Of a DNA stretch of 64,000 nt, positions 45,520-56,119 are shown piece after piece (positions within the stretch are counted from its first letter, which is position 1; every line of letters begins with the position of its first letter). A model generated the notes under the pieces. It searched no databases. It was not told the DNA's origin and saw only the letters and a program-made list of their open reading frames with translations. The position numbers and the translations under genes were made by a program. The DNA is from Sipunculus nudus (taxonomy: Eukaryota > Annelida > Sipuncula > Golfingiida > Sipunculidae): NCBI GenBank assembly GCA_026874595.1, contig CM049312.1, forward strand, positions 73,564,429 to 73,628,428, in the 5' to 3' direction.

Positions 45520-47801
45520 GGTTGTCACTGGTCCCCCTAAACACCCAAAACACCGGTGTTTCGTGTATCTGTGATGAAACACCACGAAAACCCACTTAAG
45601 TTAAAACCTGAACCAGTAACATAACACCAATCGATAAATAATCATCTGATGAATATATCTCTGCAATATTGTGTTATAAATTTATGAAATAAAGATAAAA
45701 ACGAGTGTTTTGTGCTGTGGTCCATTCAACAGGGGACACGGCAGCCATTTACGGCAGCTATGACGCTGCCCCCTAGTGGCGCAAGTCACAAACAAGCAGA
45801 GCACTCGTCAGTTGTACAAAACACTATTGCTTTCTTTTATCGGAGTGCTTCGTGCGACGGGGGTCTGACTTCCGGTGTAACATAGAAATGCAACCTCCCG
45901 GTGAAAACCCACGTACTGCGTGCCATAATTTCCCGCGAGAATATCGCGTTTACATGGTCCGTTAATTTAGGTGCTTAAAGTCATCAGTTATTATGTTTGC
46001 TCTTTCATCAGTTAATATATTGGCATTATTAATGTCTAGCTCCATTGATATTTGTGTGAATAAAGTTGTTGAATCATATTTTTTCGTTTGGAATTTATTT
46101 TGCAGCGTTCTTGCGCCTTTTCAATTTCAAAAAGTAAGACCCTTTTCAGAGTTTGTAAGACTTTTTCGAGAAAAATAAGACCACTTTCGCATGGTTATCA
46201 GAAACCTAATATATATAGGTGTTAATTACATCTTCTGTACACCAACTCACACACATATTTATTTCAACTTCCAGTTTGAAGCAAGTGTCCAAATATACCT
46301 ATCACACTTTCAAACACCTTTTATTGGTACGAGCCCTGCCACCCATGTGTGCCTGAGTCAAGCAAAATAATTATCTTTTTAAATGCTATCAATATTCATA
46401 CATAAATATACATGAACCTGCTTAGCAAACATGAAACTGAAAAAAGGATGCTCGAGTGATATTTTAGGACCCTACTTTATTTGCATTGCCGACAAACACA
46501 CAGCGCGTTGTTAATTTCCGTTTCCAACAAAGTTAATGTGCATCCACCGACATGCAGAAACTCCTGAGATTACATGATTTAGGGGAAGTGTACAGCAGAG
46601 GAAAATACCACAAAAATTGGTGATGAACTGGCGGAACTTTTTAGTCCCCTTTCACACCGTCGAAACTTGTGAACATGTGTCTTCTGATTAGTTTTTATTC
46701 TCTTGTCTGCATTGAAAATACTCCGCAGGTGCCTCCATGATCATGAGACCCATGGTAGTCTGAACATGCAGATGATGTGTGAAATGCATTTAAATATGGG
46801 AACCAGCTTTGAAAAATTAGCTACTTTCAGGTTTATGGTATCCATTTATTTGCCTCCTTCACGATTAAAAAATTTATTTAAGTTACTGTGAAACCAAAAG
46901 AAAGTTTTGTAAGGCATAGCCTCCAAAATGTAAGAAAAGTAAGACTTTTTAAGGCCTTATTTTTGCAAAATTAAAAGTAAGACTTTGTAAGACTGCACAC
47001 GAACCCTGTTCTGTTATCTTGTCATAAAAGATGATGTGTGTATGATGTGAATGATATTTTATGTCCTAGCTATCAAAGTATGTGCTGACCAGATGAACAA
47101 TAAGTGTGTGTGTGTTCCTTTCAGAGAAATCAGATAAAATTCTCCATTGTTCATCTTCGATACACCATATCCTAAAACTGGCAAAAAAATGAACTCTAAA
47201 AATGAAGCCATTTTTCCTCCCACCATGGATGTTATTATGAACTAAAGGAGTTTTTTTTCTGTTGATCATATATGCGCTTACTATTATACTAGAACAAAAT
47301 CTTCCCCATCAAGTTAAAAAATGAATTGTCAATCATGCTATGAGAAGCTATAAAGCATTTTCTGGTGATTATATATGCACAATTAATACCAGAAATAAAT
47401 AATCCCAATCACTATCTAATCACTTTGATCTCATTAAGCTAATGACGGTCGTCTGCAAGGCTTTTAACGTTAATCTTATTAATATCCGCCGTCGGGTTAA
47501 TCCCTCTGTCCAAATAACCGGGCTTAATAGGCCACAATCCTAGACCCCCATCGCATGATGCAAGTCCACTGGTGCGACTGCGTCCTGCGACCCGCCCCCC
47601 TCCCCCCCCCCCCGTCGTAGGAAGGACGGCCTTCTTTTATTTTACAGAGAAGTGGCACAATTCTGCATTGACATATGCAACAGATGATAATTTATTAACC
47701 TATGCCAGTGTTTTGCTTCAAATTTGAATTTAAAAGGGTGTTTAGTGGTGTTTTGTCACACATACTCAAAACACTGGTGTTTTGGGGGACCCGGTTGTCA
47801 C
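45520..47801. mobile_element. 2.26 kb element with inverted ends and 9-bp duplication
   Basis: The element body is 45529-47792. GGTTGTCAC lies immediately outside both ends (45520-45528 and 47793-47801). The left end begins TGGTCCCCCTAAACACCC and contains AAAACACCGGTGTTT. The complement of the right end begins GGGTCCCCCAAAACACCAG, followed by GTTTTGAGTATGTGTGA against GTTTCGTGTATCTGTGA on the left. The inverted ends thus extend about 60 bp with small indels. No transposase-like frame lies inside (the longest are about 60 codons). A 9-bp duplication suggests the Mutator-like superfamily, non-autonomous. Superfamily is inference. Confidence 0.65.
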
Positions 47802-48434
47802 GGCTACGTATAGCCCGATTGAATCGGACTCTAAGATAAAAACTCTTTATCAAGAGTCCGATAACTATAGGGTGAGAGTTCCTGGTATATAACCCTGGCC
47901 CTGGCGTATAGATCTCTTACGCGTAAATCAACTGGTAAATACTGCTTAATGGAACGTCGCAAGCCTAATATCATAGTACAAGGCAGTTGGTATGCATTTT
48001 GTGGTTACAATGCTGACTAGTAATATAATGATAAATGTATTATTGACTTTGGCAAATTAGCATAGGATTCCCTATTTCCTATTCTTTCTGCGCATGCGCA
48101 TACATTCCAGTCTCACCTACCATCTTGAAGCCAAGCGGACGGAGCAGCTAGGAGAACTACGGTGGAGATATGTGAAGGCCAGTTACTAGTCAATAATACA
48201 TTTATCATTATATTACTAGTCAGCATTGTAACCACAAAATGCATACCAACTGCCTTGTACTATGATATTAGGCTTGCGACGTTCCATTAAGCAGTATTTA
48301 ACAGTTGATTTACGCGTAAGAGATCTATACGCCAGGGCCAGGGTTATATACCAGGAACTCTCACCCTATAGTTATCGGACTCTTGATAAAGAGTTTTTAT
48401 CTTAGAGTCCGATTCAATCGGGCTAGGCTACGTA
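47802..48434. mobile_element. 615-bp foldback element, 238-bp TIRs, 9-bp TSD
   Basis: The left arm 47811-48048 and right arm 48188-48425 are inverted copies that I could align with a single mismatch (AACTGGTAA against AACTGTTAA in the same sense). The ends read TAGCCCGATTGAATCGGACT. The exact 9-mer GGCTACGTA flanks the element at 47802-47810 and 48426-48434. The 139-bp centre (48049-48187) is non-coding. Each arm carries its own subterminal hairpin (ATCGGACTCT ... AGAGTCCGAT). Long arms and a 9-bp duplication fit foldback or Mutator-like non-autonomous elements. The near identity of the arms points to recent activity or arm conversion. Confidence 0.93.
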
Positions 48435-48640
48435 GCAATTGTTTGATGAACACGTACCATTTGTTCCTAGACCCCACCAACAAACCTTATACGTTTTTAT
48501 CTCAACAAGCCAAAGTCAATTCCTTACCTGATAAAATACATAAACTTGATAGACGGAAGAAATATATCATATGTGCAGTGATGTATGAAGCCCTGCCCTT
48601 TGTGCAGTATGAGCGATAAAACAATGAATTTAATGGGAGG
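48435..48640. other. Flank of the foldback element
   Basis: No gene is supported. The frame at 48383-48619 starts inside the right arm and continues into flanking DNA without a recognisable domain. Confidence 0.4.
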
Positions 48641-48664
48641 GTATATTTCGCTGATCAGCGCGCT

Positions 48665-48875
48665 GAAGCTGTGTGTAAAACTCGGAAGTCGAAAACCAGA
48701 AGTCGAAAGCCAAGGATTTTTCATAAATAAAGTGCTAAAACATGCACAAATTACCTATAGATCAACACCATTTTAATTTCTGTTGATAGAATAAAGTCTG
48801 TTCTATAATTCCATGAAGAATCATAGTTATCCATTCCGTAATCTGAAAGTTATAGACGATTTTGTGCTCGGAAGC
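48665..48875. repeat. Dispersed repeat, pair with 54775-54975
   Basis: GCTGTGTGTAAAACTCNGAAGTCG, CAGAAGTCGAAAGCCAA, TGTTGATAGA and GAAGAATCATAGTTATCCATTC recur in the same order at 54778-54970, ending in TCTGAAAGTTATAGAC. The later copy leads into a GGTGGCGCCACC core and an R6 copy. Confidence 0.75.
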
Positions 48876-49980
48876 CATCTCGGATGCCACTCGGAAGTGC
48901 CGGGATGCGGTCCAAATGTGTTAAACTAGGAAGTACGGAGACGCACTGGTCAACATATGGTCAGTTTAGAGCCACATGGCAAATGCAATTTCATTGCATG
49001 CATATATTTAAAGTGCTTATGATTGTGCTTGTAATGAGTATAAAATAAAATACATTGTACATACTAAAATATGATAAAAAGAAAGCCGAATACGACTTTA
49101 AAAATACATTTATAAATAACTATATCATTAAATATTAAATAGTTTTAATATGTTTTCCTTACGTTGAGCAAATATCCAATATATTTAATGTTATCATAAT
49201 ATATTGGAAATTTAATATATCCTAATAGGACATCGCTGGAACAGCAACAAACATATATGTACCAAATAAGACGTAAATTAAATTTGTTTTATAACGTGAG
49301 AATTCTACGATTTTTTTTTAATTAAGATATATCGTAGTAAGGGATACAACAGAACAGGTAATATATTACATACTTATACGCGTGTGATTATAAAATCTAA
49401 TATGTTTTTATGTTTAGGCATAAAGTTGGTTTTAAACAAAAAATAAAATATTTTCAACTCTTTCCTTTCCGATGATTTTTCGACAAATGCTCATCAAATC
49501 AATTACTGTGGAAAATCTGGTTGGATATTTACCTCTTTATAAAAAAATCCTTTTCATGCACATAAATATTATCTATATACTCACAATCTTTATTTGATAC
49601 ATACTAGTATATATACCCATTTCGTAATTAAATTTATTAAAAAAAAAACAAGTTAACAGGAAGCTTATTCTTAGGCCTGCATGGTAATCACTGAACTATA
49701 GTCAGAATTCTATAAAGTAGTGCCGTGCGTTTTCGGACCTAACTCCCTTCGGACCTCATAGTTGCTTGTACCAGCTTCTGTTATAAAACTAATTATAACC
49801 TATAAGAGATTATATTCTATAAGAGACTGCTTAACAAAGAATGCCGTTTTACTCTGTTACAGTTTATTTTCAAACATTTACTGAATAATTTTTGCCAAGC
49901 TAAATGTTTTGTTGATATTTGTTGTTGAATTTCTTTCTTTTGGCGCGATTTACAATATGTATATAAAAAGTATTAATGTT
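48876..49980. other. AT-rich gene-less stretch
   Basis: Only short frames; ATATT-rich sequence around 49080-49210 and an A-run at 49640-49649. No feature is supported. Confidence 0.5.
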
Positions 49981-49983
49981 TGT

Positions 49984-50106
49984 GCCCAGGGGCGTAGCCA
50001 AGGGGGGGGGCCGCAGGGGGCCATTCCCCCCCCCCCCCCCCGCCCCGGTCGCATCCTGTACTCGCCATCCTTTCGGAATTTCACTTAACCTAATACAATA
50101 TATTAA

Positions 50107-50169
<63 letters not shown>

Positions 50170-50240
50170 TGAAATCAGTGGCGATTATATGCTATCAGTG
50201 GCGAATCCAGAAGGGTCGCCTTCGGAGCGCGGCCCCCGTT
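49984..50240. repeat. Possible transposon ends around G/C and AT tracts
   Basis: CAGGGGCGTAGCCAAGG (49988) resembles a terminus widely seen on animal DNA transposons. CAGTGGCGAATCCAGAAGGG at 50197 is similar to another common terminus in the same orientation. Between them lie a C-run (50026-50041) and a (TA)n tract (50109-50166). No matching inverted end or target duplication was found. Confidence 0.4.
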
Positions 50241-51025
50241 GAGCTGCAAAATCTCTAATTTTATCTTATTTCCGATTTTCGTGATTAATTTTCTTTTTTT
50301 TTCATATTTCTAATTATAAATAAGCAATCAGACTTTATTAAAGTTATCTGCAGTTACAATTACTTTCAAATTTATTAGTTGAGTATAAGGATATTTATGA
50401 ACAACTTCAGAACAACTGCAGATCGATCGAGCACCGGGCCCTGGTTACGGCTCCTCTGGTGATACCGGTACTCTAACTCGCGATCTGTGCTGAGCTTTTA
50501 CGAGTCCTGTGTGCTGTTGAGACCACGGAACCCGGTAAATGCAGAGTTTAACAAAATAATTTATCTTATCAGTTATTTTACCACGAACATTACATTTAAA
50601 AGATAATATTTTGATAGTTACAAACGTGATTGCGCTTTTGCGCCATTGACTCGTTTGAAATTTTATATCCTAATTTTGAAGAAATATAAATATTTATTAT
50701 TGAACCTCTCTACAGTTTGACTACATAACGCAAAGACATAAGGGAACAGTTTTTCAGGAACAGGAAATCCTCATTTTTTGTGAACATTGCCTCAAAATGT
50801 CCTCTTTACATTGTATATACAAAAAATGTCCCAATATGTGAGGGGGAAACCCTAACAATTAAACCATGGTTCATAATTGAAAATAAAAATACATATATAT
50901 ATATTCATACACTGAAATATATAAAGTATAGTAAAAATAATAATAATAAAAATAATAATAATTAAATTTATACTTGTATATGTAACCGTTTTTACGGTGG
51001 CTGATTTAGGACACAAAAAAAAAAA
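50241..51025. other. Gene-less stretch
   Basis: No supported coding region. The frame at 50780-50965 ends in an AAT-rich tract (50930-50963). Confidence 0.5.
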
Positions 51026-51030
51026 ATATT

Positions 51031-51178
51031 TATCTCGAGATCTCGAGATATCATCTCGAGATCTCGACATAGAATTTCGCAACAAATAAAAATTTTTAGG
51101 AAGCAAAAAAAAAATTTTAGGAAGCAAAAAAAAAATTTAGGAAGCATAAAATAAAATTTTAGGAAGCAAAAAAAAGTT
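51031..51178. repeat. TCTCGAGA palindrome block and 20-bp minisatellite
   Basis: TATCTCGAGATCTCGAGATA (51031-51050) is a perfect 20-bp palindrome, followed by ATCTCGAGATCTCGA (51053-51067). From about 51090 four units of AAATTTTAGGAAGC with variable A-runs follow. Both are non-coding. Confidence 0.85.
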
Positions 51179-52138
51179 AGCCTGTATTACAAAGATTCTA
51201 TAAATAAGGCAGGTGAATAGCGACTTTAAGACCAAAGCAGAGCATTTTGCTGGAGAAAAATCATGATGAGAGATGATCGAAATTTTAAACCGTTTATTTA
51301 TGAATATAAAACATTTATGAAGATAGGTTGATTAAATTAATCTGAGCTATAGTAAGAGCTATAGTGGATCAAGACTTGGGCTTTAGGGGCTGAAGCAACG
51401 CCCCTCCCCGAGACCCCCCCCCCCCCCAGTAGGCTATCAGTTTCAGCATATTTTAATTTATGATGGTCTAATACATGTTCCATAAAACAACACACCATTT
51501 CAATAAAACAAAAGCTGAAAGAAATTGTACAAAAAGCGTGTTTCTATAAGAAGCTCATATTTGTTTGTATTCTTAAAATAATAAGGTACCCACAATGCAT
51601 GCATGCAGACCTAAACATTTCTATTTGAGTGATTTAACAGACATGGCTTAAATATTACATAAAAGATTTTTGAGTCTAAGAGATACGTAATCCTGATGAA
51701 ATTTTTGATCAATGGAACATGAAAAGGTTGGTCAATTTTTACATGAAACATAAAACATTTTATCGAAACAACCTTTAGAAACATTTCCAGGACGTTGTGT
51801 TTCTGTCAAATTTTAATTCTATTTATCATTTTAATTAATCAATTATTACTATGTTGTTTTACAAAATGAAAAAAAATATGACCACAAAATATTATTTTAA
51901 GAAAACAGCATCATGAATGTTACTGATCAGCTGATCAGCGAGCTTTCAATTAAAGCATTAATTTCAGGCAAAATAGCCCCCATATAGCAACCTCCGACTA
52001 TTTTGTGATTAAATATGATTAAAATGCACAATTTCTTTCAGCATTACATATTTTCAAATATATAAATATATTTTTATTGTGTTAATTATTCTACATGAAA
52101 CTCAACAGATGTAACTGCCAGTGACTATTTCGCTAAAC
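51179..52138. other. Gene-less stretch
   Basis: It contains a C-run at 51416-51427 and otherwise AT-rich sequence. Palindromic TGATCAGCTGATCA lies at 51923-51936. No gene is supported. Confidence 0.5.
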
Positions 52139-52139
52139 A

Positions 52140-52345
52140 ACCCAGCTGATGGACCAGCCCCATGGACCGTATATAATATGGTCTGTCCAGCAGAATTCAC
52201 AGGACAAGAAGGACAATATATCAGAGGACAAGAAGGTCCATGTATGGACTAGTTTGGATCCCATGCTGGGATGGGTTTGCTTGGAAACTTTTGTATAAAG
52301 CTAAACTTAACTGATAGTATGAAAGAATAGGCATAATATCGCTCC
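52140..52345 (-). repeat. Fragment of the 468-3007 element family
   Basis: Its reverse complement shares, in order, TATTCTTTCAT, ATACAAAAGTTTCC, CTAGTCCATACATGGAC, TGTCCTCTGATATAT and CTGCTGGA with 945-1265, but lacks the part equivalent to about 1010-1160. It shows that the 2.54 kb element belongs to a repeated family. Confidence 0.7.
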
Positions 52346-52636
52346 TGATTATTTCCCTTAAACCGGAGGATCTCAGTCCTCAAGTGCTAGTAATTCTCAG
52401 TACTTAAACTCAGCAGTTAGGAAAAGCATAACGTACTGACCTAGCATTCATAACTCATAATGTTTAAGGTAACAGACAATTTTTCTAAGTATGCTGCAAT
52501 CGCCTGGAATTCCTTACCGGAGCGTGTACAGAACCTAATTCATTTAAGCGTGCACTTACACTTAAACCATCTATTTTCTTAACTCTCTGTATCAGCGCTT
52601 TGAAATGTACAATATATAAATATTTATTTAGGAAGT

Positions 52637-52678
<42 letters not shown>

Positions 52679-54770
52679 ATGTATTTATGTATATTAATAT
52701 TAACTGCGCTTTTATCTATATCTATTATTAATTTTATCTAATTTAATCTATATCTTTTCCCATTCATTCGAAATCAGTGGAATGAGTTAAAATCATGCAT
52801 TTCCAATCCATACACGCGTGTATTGTTAAATATACTGACATATGTTATCCTAAACATAAATATGCGGTTATCGGCGTTTTCAGACTGATCAGCCAAATAT
52901 ATCGTCAAGGTATTTTCCAAGATTTCCTTATTTTTTCAATATATTTTGTATATTAAATATGGCATGCACATAAACCTGAGTCAAAAGTCCGAGGACGGAC
53001 GCCAAATCGGAAATAGTATTCGTTGTCGTCTTTCTCATTGAGATATGATTAAGTTATATTTGTATTGGTAGGCCAAAAATCATATATCTTACAGTGTAGC
53101 AAAGAATAATACATGTATATTCATATAATGGGATCATATTAAAATTAAGTGTTTTATTATGAAACGAAAAATGAAGATGTTTATGTTAATTTTAAGTTAA
53201 GTTTTAGGATCAAGTTCGTGCCTTTAAAGTTATGCACTTAAATGCCGTCTTTTGACAAAATTATAGATCAATAGCGCTAAAGGTCTTAATTAACCTTGTA
53301 TACTTAGATACAATATTAATCATATAGTTACGATGATTCGACTTCAAGGGCGAAAAATATAATACATTTTTATATATGGATGTATTATGACGGTTTTGGT
53401 ATACTGGTTCTTGCTTATTTATATTGATATTCTTTTGAGATACAACAGTAACTAAATACAATAGTAAGGCCACTGCTGCACTTTTATGTAGAAAATATCA
53501 TAAAGATGATCATACTGGTAATATTTTTAAATGGGATTTAATATATTAGATTATTTTCTCGTAAGAGCGGGATCATTAGATCAGGGTAAAGTTTAGTTGT
53601 ACTTTTTTGTAAAAGAAAAAAAAAACTTAAAAAAAAACCAAAGAAACATAATATCATGTTTTTGTTGATCGTACAATTGTAAGTGATTTGTGAAGAAAGG
53701 GTCATTATGGTTGAGGAGTTTCAATATACAAATGATTTTTGAAAGAGTAAAATAATTTTAATAACAGCACACTCACAGATAAATTGTGAAACAAATTTAT
53801 ACTCTAAATGAAATATTATGTTGATACTATACAATGTAAAAAACAGTCTTTGACTATTAACGGTGCCGTGCACTTTATTTAAAGATATTATTGTGTTGAA
53901 CACGAGGAAGCTATATCAAAAGGAAAATTAACTGTACAAAAAACTCTGTGGGGTAAGTTATATAGTATTATCGGAGACAATTGAAATGTTCATTACATGA
54001 TCATAGATCTTTTTGTCAATTTTTGTAATATATGATATGTGATACAAATGTTACATGATTTCAGGATAGTGATGTTATCTGTCATTGCTGTTTTAGGCCT
54101 ACTGCTTGTAAATTACTGTAGGATTGTTTTGTTGTGAACAATACCAAAAAAAAATAAAAATAATAATAATAAAAATAATATATTCACCCGTAACCATATA
54201 TTACCTGCTGCTTTACTTTTTATTAGATATATACGGACACTCGGTTCTTAATGATTCTTTATCATACTTTAATTATCATGACCCTAATACGTGGTTGTGA
54301 TTAATATGTAAAACAATCCCAAAATCAGCCAATATCATCGCCTTATCAACATCATCAATGAACCTGCATTTTAGCATGTAATGTATAAAATCAAAAGAAT
54401 GTTTTATGTATTCTTTATGCTCTGCCGTCAGTTTCTTTCCGTTGATAATTTTTTTTTTTAAATTGTCGAATCAACAACATGCCCTAAATTTAAGCCACGA
54501 AACCTCACTACGACGCTTAGTTACGCGTTTTAGGCGTTTGCTGAATGAAATAATTCTGAACGCGTGCACACTTTTATGAACCACCTTGCTGGTCTTTTAT
54601 TATGCCGTTTAATAAGACACATATGGCGGATGGCATATTGTTTTGACCAATTGAGTGGTCAAATAACTCATTCCTGAGCTTTTATATTTATTTCCGAACT
54701 TTTCCCCAGAATAACCGCATTTCCGAGATTTTCCAAGAATTTTCCTGCTTTTACTATGGAGACGTGTGAT
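52346..54770. other. AT-rich gene-less stretch
   Basis: A (TA)n tract lies at 52638-52671 and AAT-rich DNA at 54147-54182. The frames at 53261-53473 and 53721-53903 have no domain. I see no RNA gene. Confidence 0.5.
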
Positions 54771-54774
54771 TCCG

Positions 54775-55240
54775 AGGCTGTGTGTAAAACTCTGAAGTCG
54801 GAAGCCGGAAGTCCGAAGCCAAAGATTTTTTTTAGATAAAGCGATGAAGCATATAGAAAATGATACTACATCACTATTATTTTAATGTTTGTTGATAGAG
54901 TAAATCCTGTTCTATCATTCTTTGAAGAATCATAGCTATCCATTCTCTAGTCTGAAAGTTATAGACATGGATATTGATCATGGAGTGTTTTATCAGTTTC
55001 TGCAGACTGGTGGCGCCACCTGTTATTTTTTTTTTTATTTTTTGTTTATCTTTTTTTGAGACCTTAAAGATGCGGTGATCTGTTAGCAGGGCACAAATCG
55101 TAACCACTAGAACTAGAATCTTCTTTCTTGATATGATGGGAGGCCTATGAAAAGTCTCCTTGGAAACTTGAAATAAGGTCTCTGTTTCCCATATTGTCCG
55201 AGATATGGGGCTAAGAAGTACCCCCCAGAATAACTAAAAA
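54775..55240 (+). repeat. Repeat mosaic with GGTGGCGCCACC and R6
   Basis: 54775-54975 pairs with 48665-48875. The exact palindromic core is at 55009-55020. 55075-55240 is an R6 copy (GGGCACAAATCGTAACC, TCTCCTTGGAAACTTGAAAT, AAGGTCTCTGTT, GTACCCCCC). Confidence 0.75.
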
Positions 55241-55479
55241 TTTGATACAAAAGCTGTTACCTGAGCAACTAGTGCATCGATCGGCATTATTCTTTGTATG
55301 CATCAAATCTGTTGTGCTTATTGTTCTTGATGAACTGAAGCTAATATGCATGAACAATGATGTTACCTACATTATCTTAATTAGTTGTCCGTGCAAAGAC
55401 ATATTGTCAACATGTCAGTCGGCTGAGTGTCATGCCCCACGGGTAACTTGTTATTTCAAGGGTGAACCTGGAGCATGAA

Positions 55480-55690
55480 AATATTTTAGCCGTATTCGTA
55501 CCCTGCCTAAAATTTAGCTAATTGAGCATCGCATATTTTTCCATATAGGTTCTGTGATTGATTTTCACAGCATGTACACAATAAGGATTCAATTTGTTAA
55601 AATCTGAAATTTGAAAATAAAGTTCCAAAATAAGGCTAATTTTTTAGAGGTTCTTCTTGTATTCACTTGCTTTGTCAAGAAGCCCACTTT
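55480..55690 (-). repeat. R3 head segment, inverted
   Basis: The complement contains CTTTATTTTCAAATTTCAG, AACAAATTGAATCCTTAT, GTACATGCTGTGAAAAT and matches 43525-43600. GTCCGTCCGTCCG follows at 55694. Confidence 0.6.
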
Positions 55691-55694
55691 TCGT

Positions 55695-55990
55695 CCGTCC
55701 GTCCGTTAGCAGGGCACAAGTCGTAACTGCTGGTCCTAGAAACCTCTATAAGTGAACATCCAAGGAGGTCAATAAAAAATCTCCTTGGAAACCTGAAATA
55801 AGATCACTGTGATCTATATCCTGCGAGCTATGTGGCTTGAAAGTACCCCCCCCCCCCCCCCCCAGAATATTCAAAAATATAATACAAAACCTCCAATATC
55901 TTGATACTCTATGCATGGATTGTCATGAATCTTGCATTGAATATTGACCGTGACTAGGTTGTCAGTTCCCGAAAAGTGGTGGCGCCACCT
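55695..55990 (+). repeat. R6 copy plus GGTGGCGCCACC core
   Basis: GCAGGGCACAAGTCGTAACTG, TCTCCTTGGAAACCTGAAAT and a C-run (55848-55863) match 55075-55240. The exact core is at 55978-55989 with CTTGCATTGAATATTG nearby, linking R6 with the R1 family. Confidence 0.75.
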
Positions 55991-56119
55991 GTATTTTTGT
56001 CATTTTAACGAATATTTTTCTATTTCTTTTTTTACTATAAAATGACAACAATCATGTCAGTTTCTCAGTTGTAATTACATCTAGTGTCCAATAATCTGGT
56101 GTTTTTATTGATCACAAGT

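Noticed and set aside
45700-45960. Promoter-like GC-richer patch with TTTCCCGCGAG
   Set aside because: It lies inside the 45529-47792 element and no gene follows, so I do not call it a promoter.
47811-48425. Artefactual inverted duplication from assembly
   Set aside because: Exact 9-bp flanking duplications and a unique 139-bp centre are expected for a transposon insertion and not for a hairpin artefact.
51923-51936. Palindrome TGATCAGCTGATCA
   Set aside because: Short, with no repeats or flanking structure; expected occasionally by chance.
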